64,000 bases of DNA from Siphonodentalium dalli (GCA_032622095.1 CP136069.1:12482036-12546035), one strand, 5' to 3'. Counted from the stretch's first letter, positions 23,645 to 33,002 are shown. Notes: a model not told the origin generated them from the letters alone. Numbers and translations are program-made.

Positions 23645-24540
23645 CTTTGAATGCAGAATAAAAATTGTTCACGGCCGTGTTTGAACATATATCACGATTG
23701 CGCGGGCGGTAGAGAAATCACATGTCACGTTGGCATTAAAAATGACAAATGTTTCCTGGCGTTGTGTTTCTTTACAGTGCATTATCTGTTAGTTTTACTA
23801 TTTCGATATGTTATAGATTAAATTCATGATAGTATATGCAATTAATTAAGATGTTTTAACATATGAATTCATCTTCGTTCATAAACGATGACCAAGTAAA
23901 GTTATCAATTGTAATGATGAAGAAAAATGTTCAGTATGTTTCTTGTGTTCAGTTTTTATGTATAAAATATGTACAATTCCAAAACCAAAAACTAGAAAAA
24001 CATTCCATATTTGCCTAACGAGGTAATAAATATATCAATCATGTGTACCAAATAATAGATAATGATCTAACGAAATTAAAAACATTTGTTTGATCGCTAT
24101 GCAATAATGATCAAGAAAAATATGCATGTTGATCCGGTTCTGAAAAAACACAACGTCAGGAAATATTTGTCAATTTTAACGCCAAAGTATTATGTGATTT
24201 CATTGACGCCCGTGTAACAATCTTGTGTTCAGTTTTATGTATAAAATATGTACAATTCCAAAAACAAAAACTAGAAAAACATTCCATATTTGCCTAACGA
24301 GGTAATAAATATATCAATCATGTGTACCAAATAATAGATAATGATCTAACGAAATTAAAAACATTTGTTTGATCGCTATGCAATAATGATCAAGAAAAAT
24401 ATGCATGTTGATCCGGTTCTGAAAAAACACAACACCAGGAAACATTTGTCAATTTTAACGCCAACGCGACATGTGATTTCATTGACGCCCGTGTCAAATG
24501 TATAAAAATATTTTCACTTTTTCAGTGAACTTCATTCATT
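23645..24540. promoter_or_regulatory. Divergent promoter cassette B
   Basis: A near copy of cassette A between early genes 3 (minus) and 4 (plus). It too has two tandem ~280-bp repeats, starting at about 23942 and 24222, and the same terminal block before TATAAAA at 24501. The copy of the unit AACGAGGTAATAAATATATC occurs four times across A and B. The divergent pair appears to have duplicated as a module. Confidence 0.75.
24501..24507 (+). promoter_or_regulatory. TATA box of early gene 4
   Basis: TATAAAA 40 nt upstream of the ATG at 24541, in the same GTGTCAAATGTATAAAAATA context as gene 2. Between it and the ATG is TTTTCACTTTTTCAG, which also resembles a splice acceptor. Confidence 0.75.
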
Positions 24541-24903
24541 ATGCCGTCGTTAAAGAAATTTATCAAGAAATTATGGAGGAAGAGAGATTCAGAGGAGACG
24601 AAAATAAGAACATATAGGAAATGGCAGGATTCTCCTGAACAAAAGGTGGTACAGAAACAGATGCTAAGAGATTTTCTGGCTCGGCGACGACCATCGCCTG
24701 AAGTATGCGATCAAGAATCAAGCAATCAAGAATCAAGCAATCTTGATCTCGTGGAGATCTTGTCACAGATCTCGAAGAAAGATCTGTGCAATGCAGCAAT
24801 TGACAGCTTCGCTCAGGCTGCTGCGGCGCACAGATCAAATCCTACTTGGTCTGTGACAATTAATCCCAACGGGATATATCCTGATTTGGCAGAATTTTTA
24901 TGA
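24541..24903 (+). CDS. Early gene 4, 120-aa protein
   Basis: The ATG at 24541 follows a TATA box by 40 nt. The N-terminus is strongly basic (MPSLKKFIKKLWRKRDSEET). The middle is charged with an RDFLARRRPSPE segment. There is a duplicated QESSN at about 60-67. The C-terminal half has an amphipathic helix (LDLVEILSQISKKDLCNAAI) and ends DLAEFL. I do not recognise a family. The TGA is followed after 19 nt by a histone-type stem-loop, which strongly supports the gene end. Confidence 0.75.
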   Translation: MPSLKKFIKKLWRKRDSEETKIRTYRKWQDSPEQKVVQKQMLRDFLARRRPSPEVCDQESSNQESSNLDLVEILSQISKKDLCNAAIDSFAQAAAAHRSNPTWSVTINPNGIYPDLAEFL

Positions 24904-24922
24904 ATTCTGGAAAAGAAAAAAC

Positions 24923-24938
24923 GGCCCTTTTCAGGGCC
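24923..24938 (+). terminator. Histone-type 3' stem-loop, gene 4
   Basis: AAAACGGCCCTTTTCAGGGC plus CACCCAC: the closest of the set to the animal histone consensus, including the ACCCA 3' flank. It lies 19 nt past the stop at 24901-24903. CCCAAAAGGTTACTCTTTCA follows about 10 nt downstream. Confidence 0.9.
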
Positions 24939-25004
24939 ACCCACATTCCCCAAAAGGTTACTCTTTCATAGCTGAAAAAAACAAAACACGATTGTTCAAT
25001 TCAT

Positions 25005-25012
25005 AATTTATT
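25005..25012 (-). terminator. Poly(A) signal of zinc-knuckle gene
   Basis: ATTTATTC on plus, GAATAAAT on minus, about 20 nt past the stop at 25028. This contrasts with the stem-loop ends of the four early genes. Confidence 0.55.
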
Positions 25013-25027
25013 CACACAACATAATTT

Positions 25028-25627
25028 TCAAATGTTTGTATCGATTCGTTTATCTGTTTTTGGAATGTAGAATGGTCTCAGCTTCTTTTTCTTGGAAGTT
25101 TTCTTGGAATTTTCAAAATCTGGATGTTTATCTTCAGATTTGTTCTGTGAATCATTCGTAGGATCAACAGGTCGGGGTTGTTTGAAAACATCTGATGTTG
25201 TAGACATCTCTTCAGTTTTTATATCTGCATTTTGTTCTTGTATTGTTACTGCTTGTAGACATTTTTGTATAGTTTTCACATTTTTTTTGTCGCCGAAATC
25301 TGTTTTACAATGGAAGGACCAATGGGATTCTTGTCCGCATTTGTAACATTAACCATATGGCGGTTTCCAATTTTTATCAGCTTTGTTTTTCTCTTGTTTC
25401 TCTTGCCATTGCATTTTGTTACAAAGTTTAAACAAATTGGCAGAGATCTGTCTCATTTCGACAAGATTATCTTGAATTTTTCTAGTCTGTGGCTGTGTAG
25501 ATTTTTTTGAATCTTTATGTAGCTCAATATAGCTCTCTTCAATAACTGCAGGCCTTGGTCTTTTTCTAACAATATCTTCTTCGCTGGCGGCGTCGTCTGA
25601 AACAGGTCTTTTAATTCTCTTAAACAT
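25028..25627 (-). pseudogene. CCHC zinc-knuckle gene with in-frame TAA
   Basis: Read on the minus strand from ATG 25627. The N-terminal ~33 residues (FKRIKRPVSDDAASEEDIVR) are the same as those of POLB and look like a nuclear signal. A helical, charged segment follows. Reading then hits TAA at 25349-25351. In the same frame immediately beyond it is a zinc knuckle, CYKCGQESHWSFHC (C-X2-C-X4-H-X4-C), then a lysine-rich tail (KTSKKKKLRPFYIP) ending at 25028. One substitution explains the break; stop readthrough is a less likely alternative. The knuckle suggests nucleic-acid binding. It is transcribed divergently from POLB. Confidence 0.75.
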
Positions 25628-25927
25628 TTTTGTCTTGAGTTTTGTCAGCAAAAAATATTGCGACTGGCTTCTTCGGAGTTGAAGTGTAAAGTGTAGAATT
25701 ACATCTGCTTTTATAGCATTTTCATCGCGAATGCTATAAAAGCTATAAAAGCAGGTGTAATTCTACACTTTACACTTCAACTCCGAAGAAGCCAGTCGCA
25801 ATATTTTTTGCTGACAAAACTCAAGACAAAAATGTTTAAGAGAATTAAAAGACCTGTTTCAGACGACGCCGCCAGCGAAGAAGATATTGTTAGAAAAAGA
25901 TCAAGGCCTGCAGTTATTGAAGAGAGC
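25532..25927. promoter_or_regulatory. Palindromic divergent promoter with coding arms
   Basis: Inverted repeat centred at 25729/25730 with ~190-bp arms. TATAAAA sits symmetrically at 25709-25715 (minus) and 25744-25750 (plus), and the ATGs at 25627 and 25832. The arms continue ~95 bp into both coding regions with one visible mismatch (CCA/TCA). Both genes thus share promoter, 5' leader and N-terminal codons. The spacer around the centre is TTTTCATCGCGAATGC. Confidence 0.92.
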
Positions 25928-27115
25928 GATATGGAAACTGATAAGGTAGAAAGTGAAGAGAGCGATATGGAAACTGATGAGGCAGAAAGTGAAGAGAGCG
26001 ATATGGAAACTGATAGGGCAGAAAGTGAAGAGAGCGATATGGAAACTGATGAGGCAGAAAGTGAAGAGAGCGATATGGAAACTGATAGGGCAGAAAGTGA
26101 AGAAAGTTCTAGTGATGGGCAGATTGGACGCGGTCGAAGACAGAATAGAGAAATTGGTGGGAAGAGAAAGAGAAGTCTGGCTAGAGAGCGTGTTGTGTTC
26201 AATCCAACAAAATATTTCAAAATGGAGCTGAACTCGGAGAAATTTTCCAGAAAATTTAAATCAGCATCACGACAATTTGGTGTGAAATTCGAGAAATTTA
26301 CAGATCCAATCGAAAACATTCCAGAGATATTTGAGAAGTTGACAGAAGAATTGAAACAGAAATGTTCAGCAAATGAGAAGACAAGAATCAGAGTTACGAT
26401 AAATCATCCAGGACTTGATATGAGCATTTTCATTCCATTCACAAAAGCCAGTGAATTGAATGGTGGGACACTCATGGATAATATTCAAAATGTGGTTCAA
26501 TCAAATGCAGCCTTTACAATTCATGACGGTGCACTCAATTTCGAAATCTTCGTTACAGATATTCCGGAAGGTGGTACACGACACTCACTACATTATGGAC
26601 CATTTGCAGACAAGAACAAGCTGACAAAAGTAAAAAGAAGTATTGTCCGGATTGAAAATGCTGATGATGTTATGTGTATGGCAAGATCTATTGTCGTCGG
26701 AATGTGTAAGGCAGATAGTGATGGATCTGCGTGCTGGTCAAAGATATGGAAAAGAATAAGACAATCAATATACACAGCACAAACAGATGCAGCAAAAAAT
26801 CTACTCAACCGTGCTGGCATTCCACACGATACAGTTTGCAGTAACAATGAGTTCCACAAGATTCAAGAAATATTGTATCCAGAATATGTTGTGAAAATTC
26901 ACAATGAATTTGCTGGCGCTGGATTTCTATTTGAACCTGCAGAAATGTGTTCGGATAGCAAATGTGTACACATCTACTACAACAACAATCACTTCGACAC
27001 CATAACATCAATCAAAGGATTTCTAGGCACCAGCTACTACTGCGAATTCTGCGACATTGATTCCATATGCGTGGCGATCATCGATGCAGATTTGTTTGTG
27101 CATGCTGGTCATTGA
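25832..27115 (+). pseudogene. POLB: DNA polymerase B, N-terminal part (frame 2)
   Basis: First third of the protein-primed family B DNA polymerase that replicates Polintons. The start is the ATG at 25832, mirrored in the divergent gene. After the shared basic N-terminus come five 12-aa acidic repeats (SDMETDxxESEE, about residues 35-90), then a basic KRKRS patch. The conserved Polinton POLB N-terminal region follows, with an RHSLHYGPFADKNKL segment, and then a cysteine-rich stretch (YYCEFCDIDS). Reading must leave this frame near 27060 to continue into the next segment. The acidic repeats are absent from the sister gene, so they expanded after the inverted duplication. Confidence 0.9.
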
Positions 27116-28749
27116 CACAGTGTAATTTCACAAATTGGGTGAAGTGTAGAACGTGTCGACGATCATTCAGAAGTAAATCATGTTTCGACAACCATTTGAA
27201 GACGGAAGGAAAACAGAAAAGAAAAATATGTGATTTGGTTCAACTATGCAACAATTGTGATGAAGAAATTCTCATCAATAAATCAAGCAGACATATATGT
27301 GCGGGGTTGAAGAAATGCAAACATTGCAAAGAAATCGTTGAAGCAGATCACAGGTGCTACATTCCAAAATATGAATCACCGGAAAAGAAACCTGCAAAGA
27401 TTCCATATGTGTTCTTTGACTTTGAATGCAGACAAGACACAGGTGTTCATATTCCAAACTTCTGTGTTGCACATACCGCTTGTGGAGATTGCATGTGCAA
27501 ACCAATCGAAGAAAAATGTGAAACATGCGGACCGGATTCCAGAGAATTTGTATTCAAGGGTGACAACGTTTTAACAGACTTCACAAACTGGTTATTCCAC
27601 CAAGATCACAAAGGATGTGTTGCAATAGCACATAATGCTCAGGGATACGATGCACAGTTTCTACTTCAAGCACTCATACAAAGTGGAATTCATAAACCAG
27701 AACTGATCATGAATGGAAACAAGATTCTCAGTTTAAAATGCAACAGCGTGAAAGTTATTGATTCTCTGAGTTTTCTGATGATGCCGCTTTCAAAGTTTCC
27801 ACAAACTTTTCAGCTGAATGAGATGGCGAAAGGACACTTTCCACATTGGGCGAATTCACCAAAGTTTCAAAATTACATTGGACATTACTTGGCTTCTGAT
27901 TACTACAAACCAGACATGATGAGCGTGGAAAATCGAGAGAAATTCTTTGAATGGTACAATGAGACAATAGAAAATTACGTGATATTCAACTTCCAAGAAG
28001 AGATGGAGAAGTACTGCAAATCAGACGTGGATATTCTTCGCCGTGGATGTGGAAAATTCAGGAAATACATATTGGAAACAGAACAGATTGACCCGTTCAT
28101 TGAGTCAATAACATTGGCGCAAGTTTGCAATTTGGCATGGAGGAAGAATTCAATGCCAGAGAAAACAATTGGAATCATTCCAGATGGTGGATACCCATGT
28201 GCTAAAAACTATTCCATGAAAGCGATACGTTGGCTTCAACATATATCATTGTCACGTATGATAACAATCAAGCATGCTTTGAATGGAGGAGAAATCAAGA
28301 TTGGTGGACACTACGTCGATGGATATGAGGAAGCCACAAGAACAGTTTTTGAGATGAATGGATGTCTGTTTCATGGATGTCCAAAATGTTACAACAACAG
28401 ACAATACAAGAATCCCTATACGATGCTCACCATGGAAGAATTATATACAAGAACTCAACAGAAGAAAGATGAACTGGAAAGTCTTGGTTACAGAGTTGAA
28501 TCAATTTGGGAGCATCAGATCGACGAAAGAATGAAATCGGATGTGAAATTCAAACAACAAATGGAATCTTTCTACAAACATCGAGACCCCATTTTGCCAA
28601 GAGAAGCATTATTTGGTGGACGTACAAATGCCATCAAATTGTACGAGGAAATTGATCAAGATTCCACAAAAGAAATCAAGTTATGTGTTCGTTGTATCCA
28701 TTTTGCAACAAATATAAATTCTACCCTGTTGGACATCCAGAAATTTTGA
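27067..28749 (+). pseudogene. POLB: DNA polymerase B, exonuclease part (frame 1)
   Basis: Continuation of POLB in a different frame. It begins with Cys/His pairs (CRTC, CNNC, CKHC) of the zinc-binding region. The 3'-5' exonuclease motifs follow: Exo I FFDFEC (D118, E120 of this segment), Exo II HNAQGYD (N190, D195) and Exo III YCKSD (Y316, D320). After these come TP-binding-region-like sequence and the NGCLFHGCPKC motif typical of Polinton and related POLB. It runs out of frame at about 28680, just before polymerase motif A. Confidence 0.93.
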
Positions 28750-29933
28750 GCCAAGAGCAGATCGATCAAGAACACATTAGAGACTATGCGGGGCTTGTTA
28801 AATGTACAATTTTACCACCATCGAAATTGTATATTCCAGTTCTACCGATTCATTGTAACAAGAAAATGGTTTTTACTCTGTGCAACACTTGTGCCATCAA
28901 TGAGAACGAGGCATGTAACCATTCAGAAGAAGATCGAGCTATAACCGGAGTGTGGACCACGCCAGAATTATTCAAAGCAATGGATGTTGGCTACAAAATA
29001 CTTGATGTGTACCAAATTTGGCATTGGACAGATTGGACAGATGAAATATACAAATCCTATATCGACAAACATCTAAAGATCAAACAGGAATGTAGTGGTT
29101 ATCCATTTGGTGTTGAGACAGAAGAACAGAAGCAAAAGTTTGTACAGGATTATTATGCAGCTGAGGGTATAAAATTGGAGAACATCGAGAAGAATCCAGG
29201 AAAACGCCAAATATCTAAAATTATGATTAATTGTATATGGGGTAAGAATGCACAAAGAAATCTTATGTCAAAAACAGAGTATGTGGATAAACCATCACGT
29301 TATTTTGAATTGCTTACTAGTAACAAAATAATTGTTCAAAATGTTACACTTCTTGATGGTGACAAATTCATTCTGTTAAATTATGTTGATATTTTAGATA
29401 ATATTGAACCTCATCATTCAGCAAATGTTGTTGTTGCTTCTTTTGTTACAGCGTATGCAAGATTACAATTGTATAAAGTTTTAAAAAAACTTGGAGATAG
29501 AGTGCTGTATTTTGATACAGACAGCTGTATGTATGTCAGTGATCCATCAAAGAAGAACATCAAAACTATCGAAGGAAGATTGGGGAAATGGAGCGACGAA
29601 CATCCAGATGCAAAGATTGTCAAATTTGTTGGACTTGGGCCAAAGAACTACGGATATGAATACATCAAAGATGGGAGAAGATACACCAAATGTAAGGTAA
29701 AAGGTATCACTCTTGATTACAGCACAAGTCAAAAAGTTAATTTTGAAACAATGGTACAATGTGTTAATGATCGTGAAAATTTCAAAACTGTTGTTGAGTA
29801 TCCTTCCAGAATTAAAAGACAAAAGAACCATCAACTAATTAGTGAGTGTCAAACCAAAACTTTCAGATCGGTGTACACAAAACGAAAACTCGTCAATGGT
29901 ATTCACACATATCCATACGGATGGAGATGTTGA
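28683..29933 (+). pseudogene. POLB: DNA polymerase B, palm part (frame 3)
   Basis: C-terminal POLB segment. It opens with SLYPF of motif A, but the aspartate expected three residues before the serine is absent in either frame; a small deletion at the frame change explains this. Motif B is KIMINCIWGKNAQR (K179, N183, G187 of the segment) and motif C is YFDTDS (277-281). It ends near 29933 and overlaps the next gene slightly. With an intact exonuclease core but a lost motif-A aspartate and two frame changes, this copy should not make active polymerase, unless the breaks are assembly errors. Confidence 0.93.
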
Positions 29934-30537
29934 GTCATTTCATGTCAAGATGTTGACAGGAGTAGTACCTCCAGAAATTGCTGAGAAGATTTATGGATAT
30001 TTGGTGGCACAGTCAACACTTATTCCAGAGATAAAGAAGGAATTACAAGAAGTCTGGTTTGAAAGAGAAAAGAAAGCAATACTACGATGCTGTGATGTCG
30101 ACGAATGTTTACAGAGATTGGACTATCTTGAGACAAGTATATTTTCTCATTTCTCTCAAAACTATATTAAATCATTTATTAAATTCAAAACATTTTTTCT
30201 CATTGAAAGAATATCTGATTTTTGGCTATTTGGTGGTGATCAACACCATTTAGATTTAGAAACTGTTGATGAACATGACTATATTCATTATACAAAGTAT
30301 GAAGATCATTATCCTCTTGCTAGTGGAACCTTTAAATCAGTTCCTAGGATCTATGGGTATTTGTTAACAAAAAAAATGTCAACATATGCAAAAATTCAAA
30401 ACATTATAGGGGATGATTTTTTTATTTACAGAACAAACAGAAGAATAGAAGACTATAATAATTGGATTATTGAAATGTATGGAAATATTTACAGCTTTGG
30501 AGATTTCTCTTTAAAAACTAAATTCACACGTCGTTAA
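29896..30537 (+). CDS. Conserved Polinton-type protein, unknown function
   Basis: Start chosen at ATG 29896, which gives 213 aa and overlaps the POLB end by 38 nt; an upstream ATG at 29842 is possible. The N-terminus (MVFTHIHTDGDVESFHVKM) is followed by a helical acidic region, a DVDECLQRLDYLE segment and an aromatic-rich C-terminal half (DFWLFGGDQHHLDL, YIHYTKYEDHY). No catalytic motif seen. Its place between POLB and the ATPase suggests a replication or packaging accessory; that is inference only. Confidence 0.75.
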   Translation: MVFTHIHTDGDVESFHVKMLTGVVPPEIAEKIYGYLVAQSTLIPEIKKELQEVWFEREKKAILRCCDVDECLQRLDYLETSIFSHFSQNYIKSFIKFKTFFLIERISDFWLFGGDQHHLDLETVDEHDYIHYTKYEDHYPLASGTFKSVPRIYGYLLTKKMSTYAKIQNIIGDDFFIYRTNRRIEDYNNWIIEMYGNIYSFGDFSLKTKFTRR

Positions 30538-30570
30538 GTTCACTCTCTGATTAGGCATCAAAGGGACAAC

Positions 30571-31221
30571 ATGGAAGAATCTTTACTTTTCCAACATCCG
30601 TGTAATTTCTTTATCAGCGGACCTAGTGGATCAGGTAAAACAGAATTTGTTAAAAAAGTTATTGAATTTAAACACGATTTATTCCAAACACCACCAAAGA
30701 AAATAGTTTGGTGTTACAAAGAATGGCAAGACACATACAATCGTATAAAAGAAATTGATAACGTTGAGTTTATCGATGGCATTCCAGACGATGATGAGGA
30801 AATTGTATCAGATAAATCATTTCCTCATCTTGTTGTTTTCGATGACATGATGGGGGAACAAGATGAAGACAAAATAATGCTTTGGTTTACTAGAAAAGGT
30901 CATCATCGAAATGCTTCAATAATTTACATTACTCAAAACATGTTCCAAAAATCAAAAAGTAGCAGAACTATAAGTTTGAATGCACACTACATGGTTTTAT
31001 TTCAAAGCATTCGAGATAAAAATCAAATAAAAGTTTTGGCTCATCAAATGCAAACCAATCATTTGAAACAAGCATACGAAGATGCAACTTCAATAAATCA
31101 TGGATATATTTTAGTAGATTTTCATCCTAGAACAGAAAATTATTTGCGAATTAGAACTGATATTTTCCATAAATGGTTGACAGCTAATGACCGAGGTCCT
31201 GTCATTTATTCAAAAGTATAA
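30571..31221 (+). CDS. ATP: Genome-packaging ATPase (FtsK/HerA type)
   Basis: 216 aa, normal length for the Polinton packaging ATPase, which pumps the genome into capsids. Walker A is GPSGSGKT at residues 17-24. Walker B is HLVVFDD, with acidic residues at 91-92. An arginine/sensor-like region YITQNMFQKSK follows. No frame break. CTCTCTGATTAG upstream, about 20 nt before the ATG, resembles a splice acceptor. The gene lies 33 nt after the previous stop. Confidence 0.96.
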   Translation: MEESLLFQHPCNFFISGPSGSGKTEFVKKVIEFKHDLFQTPPKKIVWCYKEWQDTYNRIKEIDNVEFIDGIPDDDEEIVSDKSFPHLVVFDDMMGEQDEDKIMLWFTRKGHHRNASIIYITQNMFQKSKSSRTISLNAHYMVLFQSIRDKNQIKVLAHQMQTNHLKQAYEDATSINHGYILVDFHPRTENYLRIRTDIFHKWLTANDRGPVIYSKV

Positions 31222-31255
31222 ATTCAGTTGTTGTTACTTTTTTCATTTTAGAACC

Positions 31256-31843
31256 ATGTCGTCCACCGAGATGTTTAGTCATGATGAACTGTCACAAATT
31301 ATAAATTTCTTCACTTTTGCAGCTGAATTATTTCTTGAACATGATTGGAAATTACCATCACAGACAAAAAAGTTTTTTCAGAGAAATAAAAATGTTCTTA
31401 AAAAAATCTCTGATCGATCAACTGATATGGAAACAAAACGCAAATTAATTTTACAACGAGGTGGTAGTGGGTTCCTTGGGGGAGTTTTAATTAGAAGTCT
31501 TTTGAAAAATTCATTTGAACAAACTGGTAGACAATCTAAAAGTAAATCAAAGGTTTCTCCAAAACGTTCAAAGATTACACTGATGCAAACACAACAAAGG
31601 GGTAATCAAAAAGAATCTAAACGTAAAACAAAGCTTTCTCTAAATCATTCAAAGTTTACACCGATGCAAACTCAACAAAATCAACATTCTAAATTTACAC
31701 CTATACCTTCTCAGCAGAACCCTCAACATCAACCGTTACAAAAAAAACCAGTTATTGATCTTGAATTTTCTAAATTTATGCCGTTTTCTGATGCATCGAA
31801 ATCGGCATTCGAAGCTTTAGAATGGTTCAATCAGAAAAGATAA
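31256..31843 (+). CDS. Basic structural-type protein with RGG-FLGG motif
   Basis: 195 aa from ATG 31256, which is preceded by a strong pyrimidine tract and AG (TTTTTTCATTTTAG). The upstream ATG at 31187 lies inside the ATPase gene and is less likely. A helical N-terminal region ends in LILQRGGSGFLGGVLIRSLL. The C-terminal half is rich in S, K and Q with a degenerate repeat around SKFTPMQTQQ. The QRGG-hydrophobic motif recurs in the next gene as QKGG-FLPLLF. The pattern suggests a minor virion or core protein cleaved or membrane-active like adenovirus pVI/pX, but this is not established. Confidence 0.75.
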   Translation: MSSTEMFSHDELSQIINFFTFAAELFLEHDWKLPSQTKKFFQRNKNVLKKISDRSTDMETKRKLILQRGGSGFLGGVLIRSLLKNSFEQTGRQSKSKSKVSPKRSKITLMQTQQRGNQKESKRKTKLSLNHSKFTPMQTQQNQHSKFTPIPSQQNPQHQPLQKKPVIDLEFSKFMPFSDASKSAFEALEWFNQKR

Positions 31844-31893
31844 AAGATGAAACATATAATTTTTCTGCTCATTTTGAGACAACTACTTAGACT

Positions 31894-32262
31894 GTGAAGA
31901 TGCCTTCAAAAACTAAGAGCCGGAAAGTACCGCTGATAAAAAAATATGGGGAGTTGATTGTTGCAATGAGTAAAGTTCCATCTGCATATAAAAAGAAAAT
32001 GATCAACGATGCTCCGAAACAAGTGATGGATTGCATTTCAGAATGTTGTCAAAATCTTTTAAAAGGTAATGTAAAACTGAATGAAGCTCAGAACCGCAAG
32101 TTAAATTCGAAGCGTAAACATATCAGATATCTTGCAGACAAGAACAAACCTTTGCAACAAAAGAAGAAAATTTTGAATCAAAAAGGTGGCTTTTTACCAT
32201 TATTATTTCTTGCTCCATTGATTAGCAAAACATTAGGTGCAGTTGTTAAAAATATTTTGTAA
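31894..32262 (+). CDS. Small basic protein with QKGGFLPLL tail
   Basis: 122 aa. Lysine-rich helical body (KKYGELIVAMSKVPSAYKKK), conserved-looking CISECCQNLL, then ILNQKGGFLPLLFLAPLI near the C-terminus, a hydrophobic tail. Small proteins of this design are common in Polintons next to capsid genes. Role in the virion is plausible but unproven. CTACTTAG lies about 10 nt before the ATG. Confidence 0.8.
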   Translation: MKMPSKTKSRKVPLIKKYGELIVAMSKVPSAYKKKMINDAPKQVMDCISECCQNLLKGNVKLNEAQNRKLNSKRKHIRYLADKNKPLQQKKKILNQKGGFLPLLFLAPLISKTLGAVVKNIL

Positions 32263-32282
32263 AAACTAAATCTCAAATAAAT

Positions 32283-33002
32283 ATGAAGAAAATGGTTATT
32301 GTACCATTCAGAATGTTGGAAGATTTCAAACAATGGAAAATGTCAGAAATGAATAAACCTCAATTACCTCCTGATCCTGCAATTTCAAATGTTTCAGATT
32401 CTTACAAAGAATTGAAATCAGTTTATGATAAAAATATTTCTGAATCAGAAAAGTCACAGTTATTTGGAGAAAATTTGTACAAATTGAAAACTTCACAAAA
32501 ATCTTTAAATTCAAAATTCAGTTTACCTGAACAAAAGTTATCTGAAAACTTTGGGAACATGAGTGAACATATATTGGAAAGTGTTCCATCTAAACTTCGT
32601 GGTAAAGCACAACAAATTTTAACATTGTTGTCAACTAATCCTAAACTTAGATGGGATGATCGTGGACAATTAATTTATGGAACAGAAACAGTTACTGGAT
32701 CAAATATAATTGATTTGATAAACGATGTTGTTCGTCACCGAAAAGGTTTTGACCCAGTTGGTTATGAAACATTCCTACGTGGATTGGGGGAACTTAATGT
32801 ACCACAAGATTATGTAGGTAACAGGAATCGATGGTTGTGGATACAAAGACATTTAAAAGGTCACACTGGTGATGAGTTTCATACACCTCATGCAACTCCT
32901 AGCAGTGGCAAGTCAAGAAAACGTTCAGTTGATATTTTCACACCTCAAAGTTTTCCTAAAACCAGAAAATCTATTTTGAAAGAATGGTCCCCACTTACAT
33001 AA
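32283..33002 (+). CDS. Conserved Polinton protein upstream of integrase
   Basis: 239 aa, intact. The N-terminal half is predicted coiled coil. The core has SKLRGKAQQILTLL, then LRWDDRGQLIYGTETVTGSN, IIDLINDVVRHRKGFDPVG and LNVPQDYVGN, a pattern I recognise as recurrent in Polintons and related elements without known function. The tail is basic (SGKSRKRSVD). Its end overlaps the integrase start by 19 nt. Confidence 0.82.
   Translation: MKKMVIVPFRMLEDFKQWKMSEMNKPQLPPDPAISNVSDSYKELKSVYDKNISESEKSQLFGENLYKLKTSQKSLNSKFSLPEQKLSENFGNMSEHILESVPSKLRGKAQQILTLLSTNPKLRWDDRGQLIYGTETVTGSNIIDLINDVVRHRKGFDPVGYETFLRGLGELNVPQDYVGNRNRWLWIQRHLKGHTGDEFHTPHATPSSGKSRKRSVDIFTPQSFPKTRKSILKEWSPLT

Noticed and set aside
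25777-26319. 180-codon serine/leucine-rich minus-strand frame
   Set aside because: Antisense shadow of the acidic repeats of POLB.
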